The notes under the pieces: generated by a model
Seen by the model: only the letters and a program-made list of their open reading frames with translations
Database searches by the model: none
What the model was told of the DNA's origin: nothing
In this document: positions 23,760 through 33,248 of the stretch, one piece after another
Numbering within the stretch: position 1 is the first letter of the stretch
Layout: every line of letters starts with the position of its first letter
Source: Alistipes sp.
GTDB taxonomy: Bacteria; Bacteroidota; Bacteroidia; Bacteroidales; Rikenellaceae
DNA length: 64,000 nucleotides
Assembly: GCA_017436185.1 (NCBI GenBank)
Contig: JAFSDP010000018.1
Location: forward strand, 1 to 64,000
Reading direction: 5' to 3'
Program-made: the position numbers and the translations under genes

Positions 23760-24962
23760 ATGCTCCACCAAGAAGAATGCCGCCAAACACTCCGAGCACT
23801 TAGGTGCCTCGTTGTCATCCCCACCTACAACAATGCGGGGACCCTTGCCCGTGTCATCGGCGAGGTACGTTGCTGGGCCGACGAGGTGCTGGTCGTAAAC
23901 GATGGCTCGACCGACTCGACGGCCGAGATTTTGGCCGCCATCGAGGGAATCCGCACCCTGACCCATCCGAAGAATCGGGGCAAGGGTCGTGCCCTGCAGA
24001 CGGGGCTGAAGGCGGCCTGGGAGTGGGGCTACCGCTATGCCCTGACGATCGATTCCGACGGCCAACACTATGCCGACGATATTCCCCGCTTTGCCGAGCG
24101 CATTCAGGCCGTGCCCGAGAGCCTGCTGATTGGTGCCCGCAACCTTACGGCCGAAAATATGCCCTCGAAGAACACCTTTGCCAACCGCTTCTCGAACTTC
24201 TGGTATCGGGTCGAGACGGGCATTCGCCTCGACGACACGCAGTCGGGTTTTCGACTCTATCCGCTGAAGAAACTGCAACGTATGCACCTGCTCTGCTCGG
24301 GCTATGAATTTGAGGTTGAGGTGATTGTGCGTGCCGCTTGGCGAGGTGTGAATGTCGAAAACATCCCCATCAAGGTCTATTATCCGCCTGCCGAAGAGCG
24401 GGTGTCGCACTTCCGCCCCGTGCGTGATTTCACCCGCATCTCGATCCTGAACACGGTCTTGGTGCTGGGGGCACTGCTCTTCTACTATCCCTGGCGATTT
24501 ATCCGCTCGCTGACACGTGAGAACATCCGCAAGTTCTTCTCCGAGCAGGTTTTCCATACCACCGACTCGAACCTTCGAATGGCCTTGGCAATGGGGTGGG
24601 GTGTCTTTTGCGGCATCATCCCGCTGTGGGGCTACCAGATGATTTTTGCCGCCCTGTCGGCCCACGTGATGCGGCTCAACAAGGTGGTAAGTGTCGTCTT
24701 CTCGAATGTGAGCATCCCGCCGATGATTCCCTTCATCCTCTTCGGCTCGGTCTGGCTGGGGGTGACGATGTGTGGTGGTGAACTGCTGATTTCGTTCGAC
24801 GATATCTCGTTCGAGGCCCTCTCGCGCAGCGTGGCCCACTACCTGGTGGGAAGTGTTGCTCTGGCGGTGCTGGCAGGCTGTGCGGTGACCCTTATCGGCT
24901 GGGTGGCGATGACGCTGGCGGGTCGCAAACCAAGAACTACAACCCCTACGGACAATGAATAA
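23760..24962 (+). CDS. GT2 glycosyltransferase fused to a DUF2062 membrane domain
   Basis: A 400-residue fusion. Residues about 14-235 are a family 2 glycosyltransferase domain: VVIPTYNNAGTL, VVNDGSTDST and the metal-binding D98-S-D100 in DSDGQHYADD. After about residue 240 comes a hydrophobic DUF2062 domain with several membrane helices (MALAMGWGVFCGIIPLWGYQ is typical). The arrangement suits transfer of a sugar from a lipid or nucleotide donor at the inner membrane, perhaps onto the polyene or its lipid. The following gene starts 8 nt before its stop. Confidence 0.85.
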   Translation: MLHQEECRQTLRALRCLVVIPTYNNAGTLARVIGEVRCWADEVLVVNDGSTDSTAEILAAIEGIRTLTHPKNRGKGRALQTGLKAAWEWGYRYALTIDSDGQHYADDIPRFAERIQAVPESLLIGARNLTAENMPSKNTFANRFSNFWYRVETGIRLDDTQSGFRLYPLKKLQRMHLLCSGYEFEVEVIVRAAWRGVNVENIPIKVYYPPAEERVSHFRPVRDFTRISILNTVLVLGALLFYYPWRFIRSLTRENIRKFFSEQVFHTTDSNLRMALAMGWGVFCGIIPLWGYQMIFAALSAHVMRLNKVVSVVFSNVSIPPMIPFILFGSVWLGVTMCGGELLISFDDISFEALSRSVAHYLVGSVALAVLAGCAVTLIGWVAMTLAGRKPRTTTPTDNE

Positions 24963-27900
24963 ACTCTTCATAGGTCTCTACGATTGGTTCTCCGAGCGTC
25001 GGGGAGGATTGCTGTTGCTGCTTGCGGTGGTGACGGCTCTTCTGGTGTGGCCCGTCACGCAGCTCCACTTCGAGGAGAACATCACCTCCTTCTTCGGCTC
25101 GGACGAGCGCAACCGTAAGGGTTTGTTCGATCAGTTGAGCCTCAAAGACCGCATCTTGGTCTTGGTCGAGGGCGACGATGCCGACACGATGGTTGAGGCG
25201 GGCGATCGCTTTTGTGAAGAGATAGCCCCTTTGTGTGACGATGGGCTGCTGCGCACCATCTCGACGGGTGCCGACGAGCGTACCCTGCAAGGGGGTGCCG
25301 ATTTCATCTACCGCTACCTGCCCATCTGGTTGGAGGAGGCCGATTATGCACGCATCGACTCGCTGCTGACCCCGCAAGGGATGGCCGCCTCGGTCGATGG
25401 ATTGTACGAACGCCTCACCTCGCCGATGGCGATGGTGGTGGGCGATATGGTGCGCCGTGACCCCCTTTCGTTGGGGTCGCACCTGCTGCGCCGCTTCGAG
25501 CGCTTCGGCTCGGAGAACCGCTATACGCTCTACGACGGGCACCTCTTTACCGAGAATTTGGGGGCGATGCTCATCTTCCTCTCGCCCGCCCACGCGATGG
25601 GCAGCACGGGCAACAACGACCGTCTGGTCGAGGCCTTGGAGGGGGCTGCGGAGCGTGTCGGGGCGGAGTATTCGGTCGAGATCACCTCGGTTGGCGGTCC
25701 GGTGGTGGCGGTGCATAATGCCCGCCGCATCAAGCACGATACGGCCCTGACGCTTACGTTGGCGTTGGTGGTCATCATCACGGTCATCTGCTGTTCGTTC
25801 CGCAGTCGCCGTGCCATTCCGCTCATCATCGTGCCGCCCCTGTTTGGTGCCCTCTTTGCGTTGGCTGTCATCAGCCTTACGCAGGGGTCGATTTCGGCCA
25901 TTGCCGTCGGTGCAGGGGCGGTGATTCTGGGCATTGCGTTGAGTTACTCGATTCACGTCGTTTCGCATACCAACCACTGCTCCGACCCCCGAGAGATTAT
26001 TCGGGATTTGAGTTACCCGCTTACGATCGGCTGCCTGACGACCATCGGAGCCTTTGTGGCACTGACCTTTACGGGGTCGGTCCTGCTGCACGATTTGGGG
26101 CTCTTCTCGGCCCTGGCACTCATCGGAACGACCCTCTTTTGCCTTGTTGTGTTGCCTCACTTCCTCCGCCCGAAGGCGGGGGCGGCCAAGAGCGGTCTGC
26201 TGCGTCTGATTGAGCGGGTGAACGGCTACCCCTACGAGCGCAACGGCTGGTTGGTGGGGGGTATTGTGATGGTGACGGTGGTGATGCTCTTCTTCTATCG
26301 CGATGCCTCGTTCGACAGCGATATGACCTCGCTGGGGTATGTGCCCGAACGCATCGCCCGAGCCGAGCAGCGCATCGACGAAGAGTTCTCGGCCCGCAGT
26401 CGCCAAATCTACCTGGTGAGCCGCAGCGATGAGCAACACTCCCTGGAGCAGGTGATGGAGACACTGCGCCGTCGAGGCGAGGTGGAGAACTACATCTCGG
26501 CCGCCGATTTTGTCATCGACAGCACCACCCAGCAGGAGCGCATCGCCCGTTGGGAGGCCTTCTGGGCCACACGTCGTGAGGCAACGTTGTCGCTTTTCGA
26601 GCAGACGATCGAGCGGCGTGGTTTCCGCCGAGGTGCCTTTCCGCAGTTGGCCGAAATGCTTGCTACCCAATACGTTCCGTGTGGTTATACGCACGACGAG
26701 TTGGCCGATGCACCGTTGCTTTCCGATTGGTTGAATCCGACCGACGAGGGCCTTTTGTTGGTGGGGCGCATCACGTTGGATGGCGAGGACAAAGCGGCAG
26801 TCTATGGGGCAATCGAGCGTGAAAGCGAGGCGGCCATCATCGACCGTGCCTACTTCTCGGCCCGTATGGCTGACGAGGCGAGCCAAGATTTCAACTTCAT
26901 CCTCTTTGTCTCGTCGCTCATCGTCTTTGCGGCCCTCTACATCACCTACGGGCGCATCGAGTTGGCCCTTCTGACCTTCCTGCCGATGGCCATTTCGTGG
27001 GTCATCATTCTGGGGCTGATGGCCTTGTTGGATATTCGTTTCAACATCGTCAATATCATTCTGGCCACCTTTATCTTCGGTATCGGTGACGACTTTTCGA
27101 TCTTCATTATGGATGGCCTGAGGGAGGAGTACGCTACCGGCCGACGGATGCTCTCGACCCACAAGACGGCCATCTTCTTCTCCGCCTTCACGACCATTGT
27201 CGGTATGGGGGTCTTGATTTTGGCTCAACACCCCGCTTTGAAGTCGATTGCGCTGGTCTCGGTGCTCGGTATGGCGGTGGTGGTGGTAGTGGCCTACACA
27301 CTGCAACCCTTCTTGTTCCGCCTCTTCATCTCGAGCCAGACGGAGCGGGGTGGCTACCCCTATACCTGCGTGGGGTTGTTGCGCACGGCCTATTCGTTCC
27401 TCTACTTCCTGGTGGGGTGTCTGGTGGCGCAGGGGATGATGGTGGTGCTGATGGTGCTGCCCATCGCACGCCGCTTGAAGAAGGGGCTGTTCCACCGCTT
27501 CCTCTACGGGTTTGCGTGGTTGTTCTTAAAGACCATCCCGGGGGTGAAGTTGCATAAACACGCCATCAAATCGTTTGATACACCGTCGGTTGTGGTGGCC
27601 AATCACCAATCGTTTGTCGATATTTTGGTCTTGTTGAGCCTTTCGCCTCGTGTGGTGATGGTGACCAATTCGTGGGTGTGGCGTTCGCCCTTCTTCGGGT
27701 GGGTGGTGCGCTATGCCGACTGCTGCCACGCCGCCGATGGCTACGAGGCACTCATCGAACGCCTCCGACCCCGTGTCGAGGAGGGCTATTCGGTGGTCAT
27801 CTTCCCCGAGGGTACCCGCTCGCCCGACTGCCGCATCGGCCGCTTCCACAAGGGAGCCTTCTTGTTGGCCGAACGGTTGCGCCTTGCGGTGCGTCCGTTG

Positions 27901-28749
27901 GTGCTCTATGGCACGGGGCAGGTCTGCTCGAAACGACAAGGATTCTACATCAAGGCGGGTGACCTGCACGTTACGGAACTTGCTACGCAACCCATTGCGG
28001 GTGACCTGCGTAGCGAGGCCAAGCGCATCGGTGCGCTGGTGCGTGCGGGCTATGCCCAAAGCGAGGAGCTGTACGGCCTGCCGACCGCTCGGTGGATGCG
28101 TGAGACGCTCCATAAGAACTACATCTACAAAAGCCCCGTCATCGAGTGGTATATCCGCATCAAGGCACGGCTGGATGGCCACTACCTGCGTTGGCATCGA
28201 CTCATTCCCCGCACGGCCACCATCACTGACATCGGGTGTGGCTACGGGCAGTTGGCGCTGATGCTGGGCCTTGCGAGCCGTGAGCGACAGATTGTGGGTA
28301 TGGATTACGACGGCGAGAAGATTCTCTTGGCCTCGCATTGCTTCAGTCGGGGCGAGCAGATTCGCTTCGTCGAGGCCGATATGCGCACGGCCGAGTTGCC
28401 CCGCTCGGATGTCTTCCTCTTCAACGACTCGCTGCACTATGTGAGTGCCGAGCAGCAGTGGCAGATTCTGGAACGCTGTGTCGAGCGGCTCAACGAGGGG
28501 GGGATGCTCATTGTGCGTGACGGCGACAGCTCGCAACACGAACAACAGCACCGCACGACCCTCTGGACCGAAAAGTGGAGCACCCGTATCCTGCGCTTCA
28601 ACCGCACCGACGAGCCGTTGCAGTTTGTCGATCGGGAGTGGATGTGTCGCTTTGCCGCCTCGCACGGCCTTGCGATCGAGATAGAGCCCTTCGATACGAA
28701 AACCTCGGCCAACCTGTATGTGTGCCGCAAAATGACTGCCAATGGCTAA
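24955..28749 (+). CDS. Trifunctional MMPL exporter / PlsC-like acyltransferase / SAM methyltransferase
   Basis: A 1264-residue, three-part fusion. Residues 1 to about 810 are an MMPL/RND-type exporter with a first helix at about 17-36, two large periplasmic loops and two blocks of helices. Residues about 850-1060 are a PlsC-like acyltransferase with NHQSFVD near 882 (the H(x4)D motif) and FPEGTRSP near 949. Residues about 1075-1264 are a class I methyltransferase with DIGCGYGQLALMLG near 1092. Combining export, acyl transfer and methylation in one chain suggests coupled lipidation and transport of the pigment. Homologues with this layout are known from Bacteroidota. It overlaps the genes on both sides by 8 nt. 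Confidence 0.88.
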   Translation: MNKLFIGLYDWFSERRGGLLLLLAVVTALLVWPVTQLHFEENITSFFGSDERNRKGLFDQLSLKDRILVLVEGDDADTMVEAGDRFCEEIAPLCDDGLLRTISTGADERTLQGGADFIYRYLPIWLEEADYARIDSLLTPQGMAASVDGLYERLTSPMAMVVGDMVRRDPLSLGSHLLRRFERFGSENRYTLYDGHLFTENLGAMLIFLSPAHAMGSTGNNDRLVEALEGAAERVGAEYSVEITSVGGPVVAVHNARRIKHDTALTLTLALVVIITVICCSFRSRRAIPLIIVPPLFGALFALAVISLTQGSISAIAVGAGAVILGIALSYSIHVVSHTNHCSDPREIIRDLSYPLTIGCLTTIGAFVALTFTGSVLLHDLGLFSALALIGTTLFCLVVLPHFLRPKAGAAKSGLLRLIERVNGYPYERNGWLVGGIVMVTVVMLFFYRDASFDSDMTSLGYVPERIARAEQRIDEEFSARSRQIYLVSRSDEQHSLEQVMETLRRRGEVENYISAADFVIDSTTQQERIARWEAFWATRREATLSLFEQTIERRGFRRGAFPQLAEMLATQYVPCGYTHDELADAPLLSDWLNPTDEGLLLVGRITLDGEDKAAVYGAIERESEAAIIDRAYFSARMADEASQDFNFILFVSSLIVFAALYITYGRIELALLTFLPMAISWVIILGLMALLDIRFNIVNIILATFIFGIGDDFSIFIMDGLREEYATGRRMLSTHKTAIFFSAFTTIVGMGVLILAQHPALKSIALVSVLGMAVVVVVAYTLQPFLFRLFISSQTERGGYPYTCVGLLRTAYSFLYFLVGCLVAQGMMVVLMVLPIARRLKKGLFHRFLYGFAWLFLKTIPGVKLHKHAIKSFDTPSVVVANHQSFVDILVLLSLSPRVVMVTNSWVWRSPFFGWVVRYADCCHAADGYEALIERLRPRVEEGYSVVIFPEGTRSPDCRIGRFHKGAFLLAERLRLAVRPLVLYGTGQVCSKRQGFYIKAGDLHVTELATQPIAGDLRSEAKRIGALVRAGYAQSEELYGLPTARWMRETLHKNYIYKSPVIEWYIRIKARLDGHYLRWHRLIPRTATITDIGCGYGQLALMLGLASRERQIVGMDYDGEKILLASHCFSRGEQIRFVEADMRTAELPRSDVFLFNDSLHYVSAEQQWQILERCVERLNEGGMLIVRDGDSSQHEQQHRTTLWTEKWSTRILRFNRTDEPLQFVDREWMCRFAASHGLAIEIEPFDTKTSANLYVCRKMTANG

Positions 28750-30232
28750 CCGTTCCACCATCATCCTCGGTGCAGGCCCCGGTGGACTGCTTGCCGCCTC
28801 GATGCTGGCCCGTGCCGGCAAGCGGGTGGTGGTGTTGGAGCAACACCACACCGTCGGGGGTGGTTTGCAGTCGTTTAGCCGTCGGGGCGAATGGTTCGAT
28901 ACGGGCTTTCACTATGTGGGGGCGATGGACGAGGGACAGGTGCTGCGTCAGATTTTTCGCTATGCGGGCTTGAATGAACTGCCGCTGCGCCGCCTTTCCG
29001 AGGAGGCATTCGATCGCATCTGTTTGGGCGACAACCACTTCGATTTGGCGATGAGGTGCGACCGCTTTGTCGAGCGGTTGGCCGAGGCCTTTCCCCACCA
29101 GCGGGAGCACCTGCGCCGCTATCTTTCGATGGTACGGCAGGTGGGCGAGTCGGTCTCTGTGGAGGAGTTTCGTGCGGGCCGCATCGCCCGTGATGCCTCC
29201 TCGTGGCAGGGTGTCTCGGCCGAGGAGGTGCTCCGTACCACGATTGATGACCCGACGTTGCGTGCCGTCTTGACGGGCAATGCAATGCTTTATGGCGGTG
29301 GTCGGAACCACACCTCGTTCTACGACCACGCGATGATTCTCCACTCCTTTGTGGCGGGTGGAGCCTACGCCTTTTCGGGGGGCACGCAGCAGGTGGCCGA
29401 TGCCCTCAAAGAGGCAGTCGAACGACAGGGAGGCGAGGTGGTAACCCGTGCCCGTGTGGTGGCGTTGCACCTTAAAGCAGGGCGTGTTGAGGCGGTCGAG
29501 ACCGAAGATGGTCGCCGCTGGGAGGCCGAGGAGGTGATTTCGACCCTTCATCCCCGTCAGACTTTTGCCCTACTGCAGGGCGAGCACCGCTACCGCCCCT
29601 CGTTCTTCGAGCGACTGAATAGGATGGCGGATAGTTGCACCCTCTTTACCCTCTACCTGCACCTGCCCGAGGGGGTAAGCTACCGCCCGACGAACTACTA
29701 CCTCCACCGCACCGAGCAGCCGTGGCCGACCCCCTTGCGCACGATGGAGGAGCCTTTGGAGGAGTTGCTGCTGACGATGCAACCGCCCCGTGAGGGGGAG
29801 CGTGCTACGGTCTTGTCGCTGATGACCCCGATGGTCCATACCGCCTTTGAAAAGTGGAACGATACGACCCACCCGATGCAACGAGGCGAGGCGTACGAGG
29901 CTGCCAAGGCGGCTCTGGCCGAGCGGATGGTTCGGTTTGCCGACCGTTTTCGGTTGGATTTGCCCCTCACCCAAGGGGTGCGCTATACCGCCTCGCCCCT
30001 CACTTGGCGTGATTATACCTCGACCCCCAACGGCTCGGCCTATGGGTTGGTGAAGGATTTTCATAACCCGCTTGCGACCCACCTGCCTGCCCGCACCCGC
30101 ATCGAAAACCTCTGGTTGGCGGGTCAGAGTGTCAATCTGCACGGCGGTTTGGGCGTGGCCCTCTCGTCGGTGGTGGCCGCAGGCTGCGTGGTAGGCGAAG
30201 AGCAACTTACAAAAGCGATTGCAAATGCGTAA
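28742..30232 (+). CDS. FAD-dependent oxidoreductase, phytoene-desaturase-like
   Basis: A 496-residue flavoprotein with the FAD-binding GAGPGGLLAAS at residues 10-20, Glu34 at the end of strand two (VVVLEQHH), the GGLQSF segment and a C-terminal LAGQSVNLHGGLGVALSS motif as in CrtI-type and all-trans-retinol saturase-like enzymes. In a polyene cluster it could desaturate or isomerise the chain, or oxidise the head group. It overlaps the exporter gene by 8 nt and the C45 gene by 8 nt. Confidence 0.85.
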   Translation: MANRSTIILGAGPGGLLAASMLARAGKRVVVLEQHHTVGGGLQSFSRRGEWFDTGFHYVGAMDEGQVLRQIFRYAGLNELPLRRLSEEAFDRICLGDNHFDLAMRCDRFVERLAEAFPHQREHLRRYLSMVRQVGESVSVEEFRAGRIARDASSWQGVSAEEVLRTTIDDPTLRAVLTGNAMLYGGGRNHTSFYDHAMILHSFVAGGAYAFSGGTQQVADALKEAVERQGGEVVTRARVVALHLKAGRVEAVETEDGRRWEAEEVISTLHPRQTFALLQGEHRYRPSFFERLNRMADSCTLFTLYLHLPEGVSYRPTNYYLHRTEQPWPTPLRTMEEPLEELLLTMQPPREGERATVLSLMTPMVHTAFEKWNDTTHPMQRGEAYEAAKAALAERMVRFADRFRLDLPLTQGVRYTASPLTWRDYTSTPNGSAYGLVKDFHNPLATHLPARTRIENLWLAGQSVNLHGGLGVALSSVVAAGCVVGEEQLTKAIANA

Positions 30233-31871
30233 AGTGATAAAATACAGCCTTTTGACCCTGGTCGGGTTGTGCGTGTTGTTGTTGGCTTTGCCGACGGCAC
30301 TCTACCTCACGGCCGATATGAAACAGCCCCACGAGGTGGTCGATACCTCGTCGGTCGAGGTGGTGGTGCGTGGCGACAGCGTGCGCCTCACCACACGAGG
30401 GTCGCTGGTGCATACCCCCTACGGATTGTGGGAGGGGCGGGTGAGTGGCACCCCCTTGGAGCGAGGTCTGCACCTCGGGGTCTTGCAACGTGATTTGTTG
30501 GAGTATCAGGAGGCGGCCTTTGTCGAGCAGATTCGTCGCTTTGTCCCCTCGGAAAAGTACCTGTGGCTGCTGCATAAACTCACCATCATCTTCAACCGTC
30601 GGATGGCCGACCACATCGACGAGGAGCTGCGCCAAGAGATTTACGCTATGTCGGCTTCGTGCAGCCACCGTTTCGACAGTTTCGGTACCCCCTATTTCCG
30701 CCAACTCAACTACCACGCTGCCCACGACATCGGCCACGCTATGCAGGAGTATATGTTGGTGGGGTGCAGTGCCTTTGCCGTGCGAGGCGAGGCGAGCGAG
30801 GATGGCAACCTTCTGGTTGGTCGCAACTTCGACTTCTGGGTGGGCGATGCCTTTGCCGAAAATAAGGTGGTGATGATGGTCGAGCCGACCGAAGGGTACC
30901 GCTACCTCTCGGTCACCTGGCCCGGAATGGTGGGGGTGGTCTCGGGAATGAACGAGCGAGGGCTGACCGTCACGATCAATGCCGCCAAGGGGGCGATTCC
31001 CACCTCCTCGGCGATGCCCATTTCGCTCCTGACCCGCCGCATTTTGCAGTATGCCTCCACCATCGAAGAGGCCTATCGGATGGCCTGCGAGGCCGAAACT
31101 TTCGTGTCGGAGTCGATTTTGGTCGCTTCGGGCGAGGAGAATCGGGCGGTGGTCATCGAGAAAAGCCCCACCCAAACAGCCCTCTACGCCCCCGAGGCGG
31201 AGCGTCTGGTGGTGACGAACCACTACCAATCCGAGGCCTTTGTCACGGATGGCTACAACCTGGAAAACATCGCCACGTCGGATAGCCCCTACCGCCACGC
31301 ACGCCTGACGGAGCTTTTGACCGAGGCGGGTCGGCTCACCCCCGAGGGGGCTGCTGCCGTGCTGCGCAACCGCTACGGAATGGGGGGCAGGGATATCGGC
31401 CTTACGAACGAAAAGTCGATCAACCAGGCCATTGCCCACCACGCCGTCATCTTCCAACCTGTGGAGCGCAGGGTGTGGGTCTCGACTGCCCCCTGGCAGG
31501 CGGGTGCGATGCTCTGTTACGACCTCGACGAGGTGTTTGCTGCACCCACCGACGGCCAAACCCGCTACGATGCAATGCGCACCATTGCCCCCGACAGTGC
31601 CTTCCTTATGAATGATTACCCTCGGGTAACGGCCTATCGAGCATTGAGCCAACGCCTTCAGCAGCACCCCGATACATCGCTTGTCGATTCGCTCGTTAAG
31701 CTCAATCCCAACTATTTCGGCACTTACGAGTTGGCGGGCGACTGCTACGCCGCCGAGGGCAAGCGTGCCGAGGCTGTTGCCCTATGGCACGAGGCCCTCG
31801 AATGCGAGACGGCTCGCCTTTCGGACCGCCAAAAAATAGAACAAAAAATCCAAGACTATGGTAAAAGATAG
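30225..31871 (+). CDS. C45/AAT-type autoproteolytic acyltransferase-hydrolase homologue
   Basis: A 548-residue protein of the Ntn-hydrolase class related to acyl-CoA:6-aminopenicillanate acyltransferase and choloylglycine hydrolase. An N-terminal helix (residues 6-28) works as a signal anchor. Cys181 in LVGCSAFAVRG is the expected nucleophile exposed by autocleavage; GRNFDFW follows. It thus likely acts outside the cytoplasm, making or breaking an amide or ester bond. The C-terminal part has one TPR-like helix pair (LAGDCYAAEGKRAEAVALWHEA). ATG 30225 overlaps the previous stop; a TTG two codons upstream is less likely. Role in the cluster is unknown. Confidence 0.75.
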   Translation: MRKVIKYSLLTLVGLCVLLLALPTALYLTADMKQPHEVVDTSSVEVVVRGDSVRLTTRGSLVHTPYGLWEGRVSGTPLERGLHLGVLQRDLLEYQEAAFVEQIRRFVPSEKYLWLLHKLTIIFNRRMADHIDEELRQEIYAMSASCSHRFDSFGTPYFRQLNYHAAHDIGHAMQEYMLVGCSAFAVRGEASEDGNLLVGRNFDFWVGDAFAENKVVMMVEPTEGYRYLSVTWPGMVGVVSGMNERGLTVTINAAKGAIPTSSAMPISLLTRRILQYASTIEEAYRMACEAETFVSESILVASGEENRAVVIEKSPTQTALYAPEAERLVVTNHYQSEAFVTDGYNLENIATSDSPYRHARLTELLTEAGRLTPEGAAAVLRNRYGMGGRDIGLTNEKSINQAIAHHAVIFQPVERRVWVSTAPWQAGAMLCYDLDEVFAAPTDGQTRYDAMRTIAPDSAFLMNDYPRVTAYRALSQRLQQHPDTSLVDSLVKLNPNYFGTYELAGDCYAAEGKRAEAVALWHEALECETARLSDRQKIEQKIQDYGKR

Positions 31872-33159
31872 CAACCTGCACTACCGCACCCCCGACGAGA
31901 TTCGCTGTTTTCAGGAGGAGCGTCTGCGTGAAACGGTGGCCTATGTCGCCGCCCACTCGCCCTACTATATGGCCCTCTTTGTACGTGAGGGAATCGATCC
32001 CGCCACCATCCGTACGCTCGATGATTTGCGTCGCCTGCCCCTCACCACGAAAGAGGATTTGCAGCTGCACGGCGAGGAGTTTGTCTGCGTACCCCGTCGC
32101 CAAATCATCGACTATGTGACCACCTCGGGTACGCTGGGTGACCCCGTTACGTTTGCCCTCACGGAGGGTGACCTGCAACGTTTGGCCTACAACGAGGCCT
32201 GCTCGTTTCGGATGGCGGGCTGCTCGGAGGAGGATGTGATGCAGCTGATGACCACCATCGACCGTCGCTTTATGGCGGGTCTGGCCTACTTTATGGGGGC
32301 TCGTGAGTTGGGTTGCGGCGTGGTGCGTGTCGGCAACGGCATCCCCGAATTGCAGTGGGATACCATTCGACGAGTCGGCTCGACGGCCTGTATGGTGGTC
32401 CCCTCGTTTTTGGTCAAACTCATCGACTACGCCGAGCGCAACGGCATCGACCCCAACCAAAGCACCCTGCGTCGTGCCATCTGCATCGGCGAGGCCTTGC
32501 GTACCCCCGAAGGAAAACTTACGACCCTGGGCGAGAAGATTGCCGAGCGGTGGCCCAACCTCGAACTCTACTCGACCTATGCCTCGACCGAGATGCAGTC
32601 TTCGTTTACCGAGTGCAGCTGCCACAACGGCGGCCACATCCCCTCGGATTTGATTATCGTCGAGCTGTTGGACGAGGAGAACAACCCCGTCGAGGATGGC
32701 CGTGAGGGCGAGGTGACCATCACCACGCTGGGCGTGGAGGGTATGCCGCTGCTGCGTTTCAAGACGGGCGACATCTGCATCCGCATCAGTGAGCCGTGCG
32801 GCTGCGGTCGCCATACGGCCCGCCTGAGCAGTGTCATCGGCCGCAAAGGGCAGATGATTAAGTTTAAGGGTACAACCCTCTATCCGCCTGCGCTGTTCGA
32901 TATTCTGGACAACATTCCGCAGGTCGAGAACTACCTAGTCGAGGTCTTCACGAACAACCTCGGCACCGACCAAATTCAGATTAAAATCGGCTCGGAGAAC
33001 CACTCCGAGGGCTTCATCAAGCAGATCAAGGACATCTTCCGCTCGAAGGTGCGTGTCGCCCCCGACATCCGTTTCGAGCCGGTCGAGCTGATCGCCCGCC
33101 AACAGATGCCGCCAATGAGTCGCAAGGTGGTGAAATTCATCGATTTACGCAAGAAATAA
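31858..33159 (+). CDS. PaaK-like AMP-forming acyl-CoA/ACP ligase
   Basis: A 433-residue adenylate-forming enzyme of the phenylacetate-CoA ligase type. The P-loop-like TTSGTLGDP lies at residues 88-96, the second core motif YASTE near 241, and the C-terminal AMP-binding_C part follows (GRKGQMIKFKGTTLYPP). A Cys-rich patch (CGCGRH) is present near residue 320. It is the natural candidate to activate p-coumarate as an adenylate and load it onto CoA or an ACP. It overlaps the C45 gene by 14 nt and is the last gene of the cluster. Confidence 0.87.
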   Translation: MVKDSNLHYRTPDEIRCFQEERLRETVAYVAAHSPYYMALFVREGIDPATIRTLDDLRRLPLTTKEDLQLHGEEFVCVPRRQIIDYVTTSGTLGDPVTFALTEGDLQRLAYNEACSFRMAGCSEEDVMQLMTTIDRRFMAGLAYFMGARELGCGVVRVGNGIPELQWDTIRRVGSTACMVVPSFLVKLIDYAERNGIDPNQSTLRRAICIGEALRTPEGKLTTLGEKIAERWPNLELYSTYASTEMQSSFTECSCHNGGHIPSDLIIVELLDEENNPVEDGREGEVTITTLGVEGMPLLRFKTGDICIRISEPCGCGRHTARLSSVIGRKGQMIKFKGTTLYPPALFDILDNIPQVENYLVEVFTNNLGTDQIQIKIGSENHSEGFIKQIKDIFRSKVRVAPDIRFEPVELIARQQMPPMSRKVVKFIDLRKK

Positions 33160-33164
33160 AAGCC

Positions 33165-33201
33165 GAAGGGGTTGTTCGCTCATCGAACAACCCCTTTCGT
33201 T
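33165..33201 (+). terminator. Strong terminator of the pigment cluster
   Basis: GAAGGGGTTGTTCG (33165-33178) pairs with CGAACAACCCCTTTC (33184-33198) with a 5-nt loop, starting 6 nt after the last stop codon. The T-run is short and broken. Because a minus-strand gene ends at 33249, it may also act in the other direction. Confidence 0.8.
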
Positions 33202-33248
33202 TGGCGGTAACCCTATATGAACCCGATTGTCTCGCCAACGACAATCGA

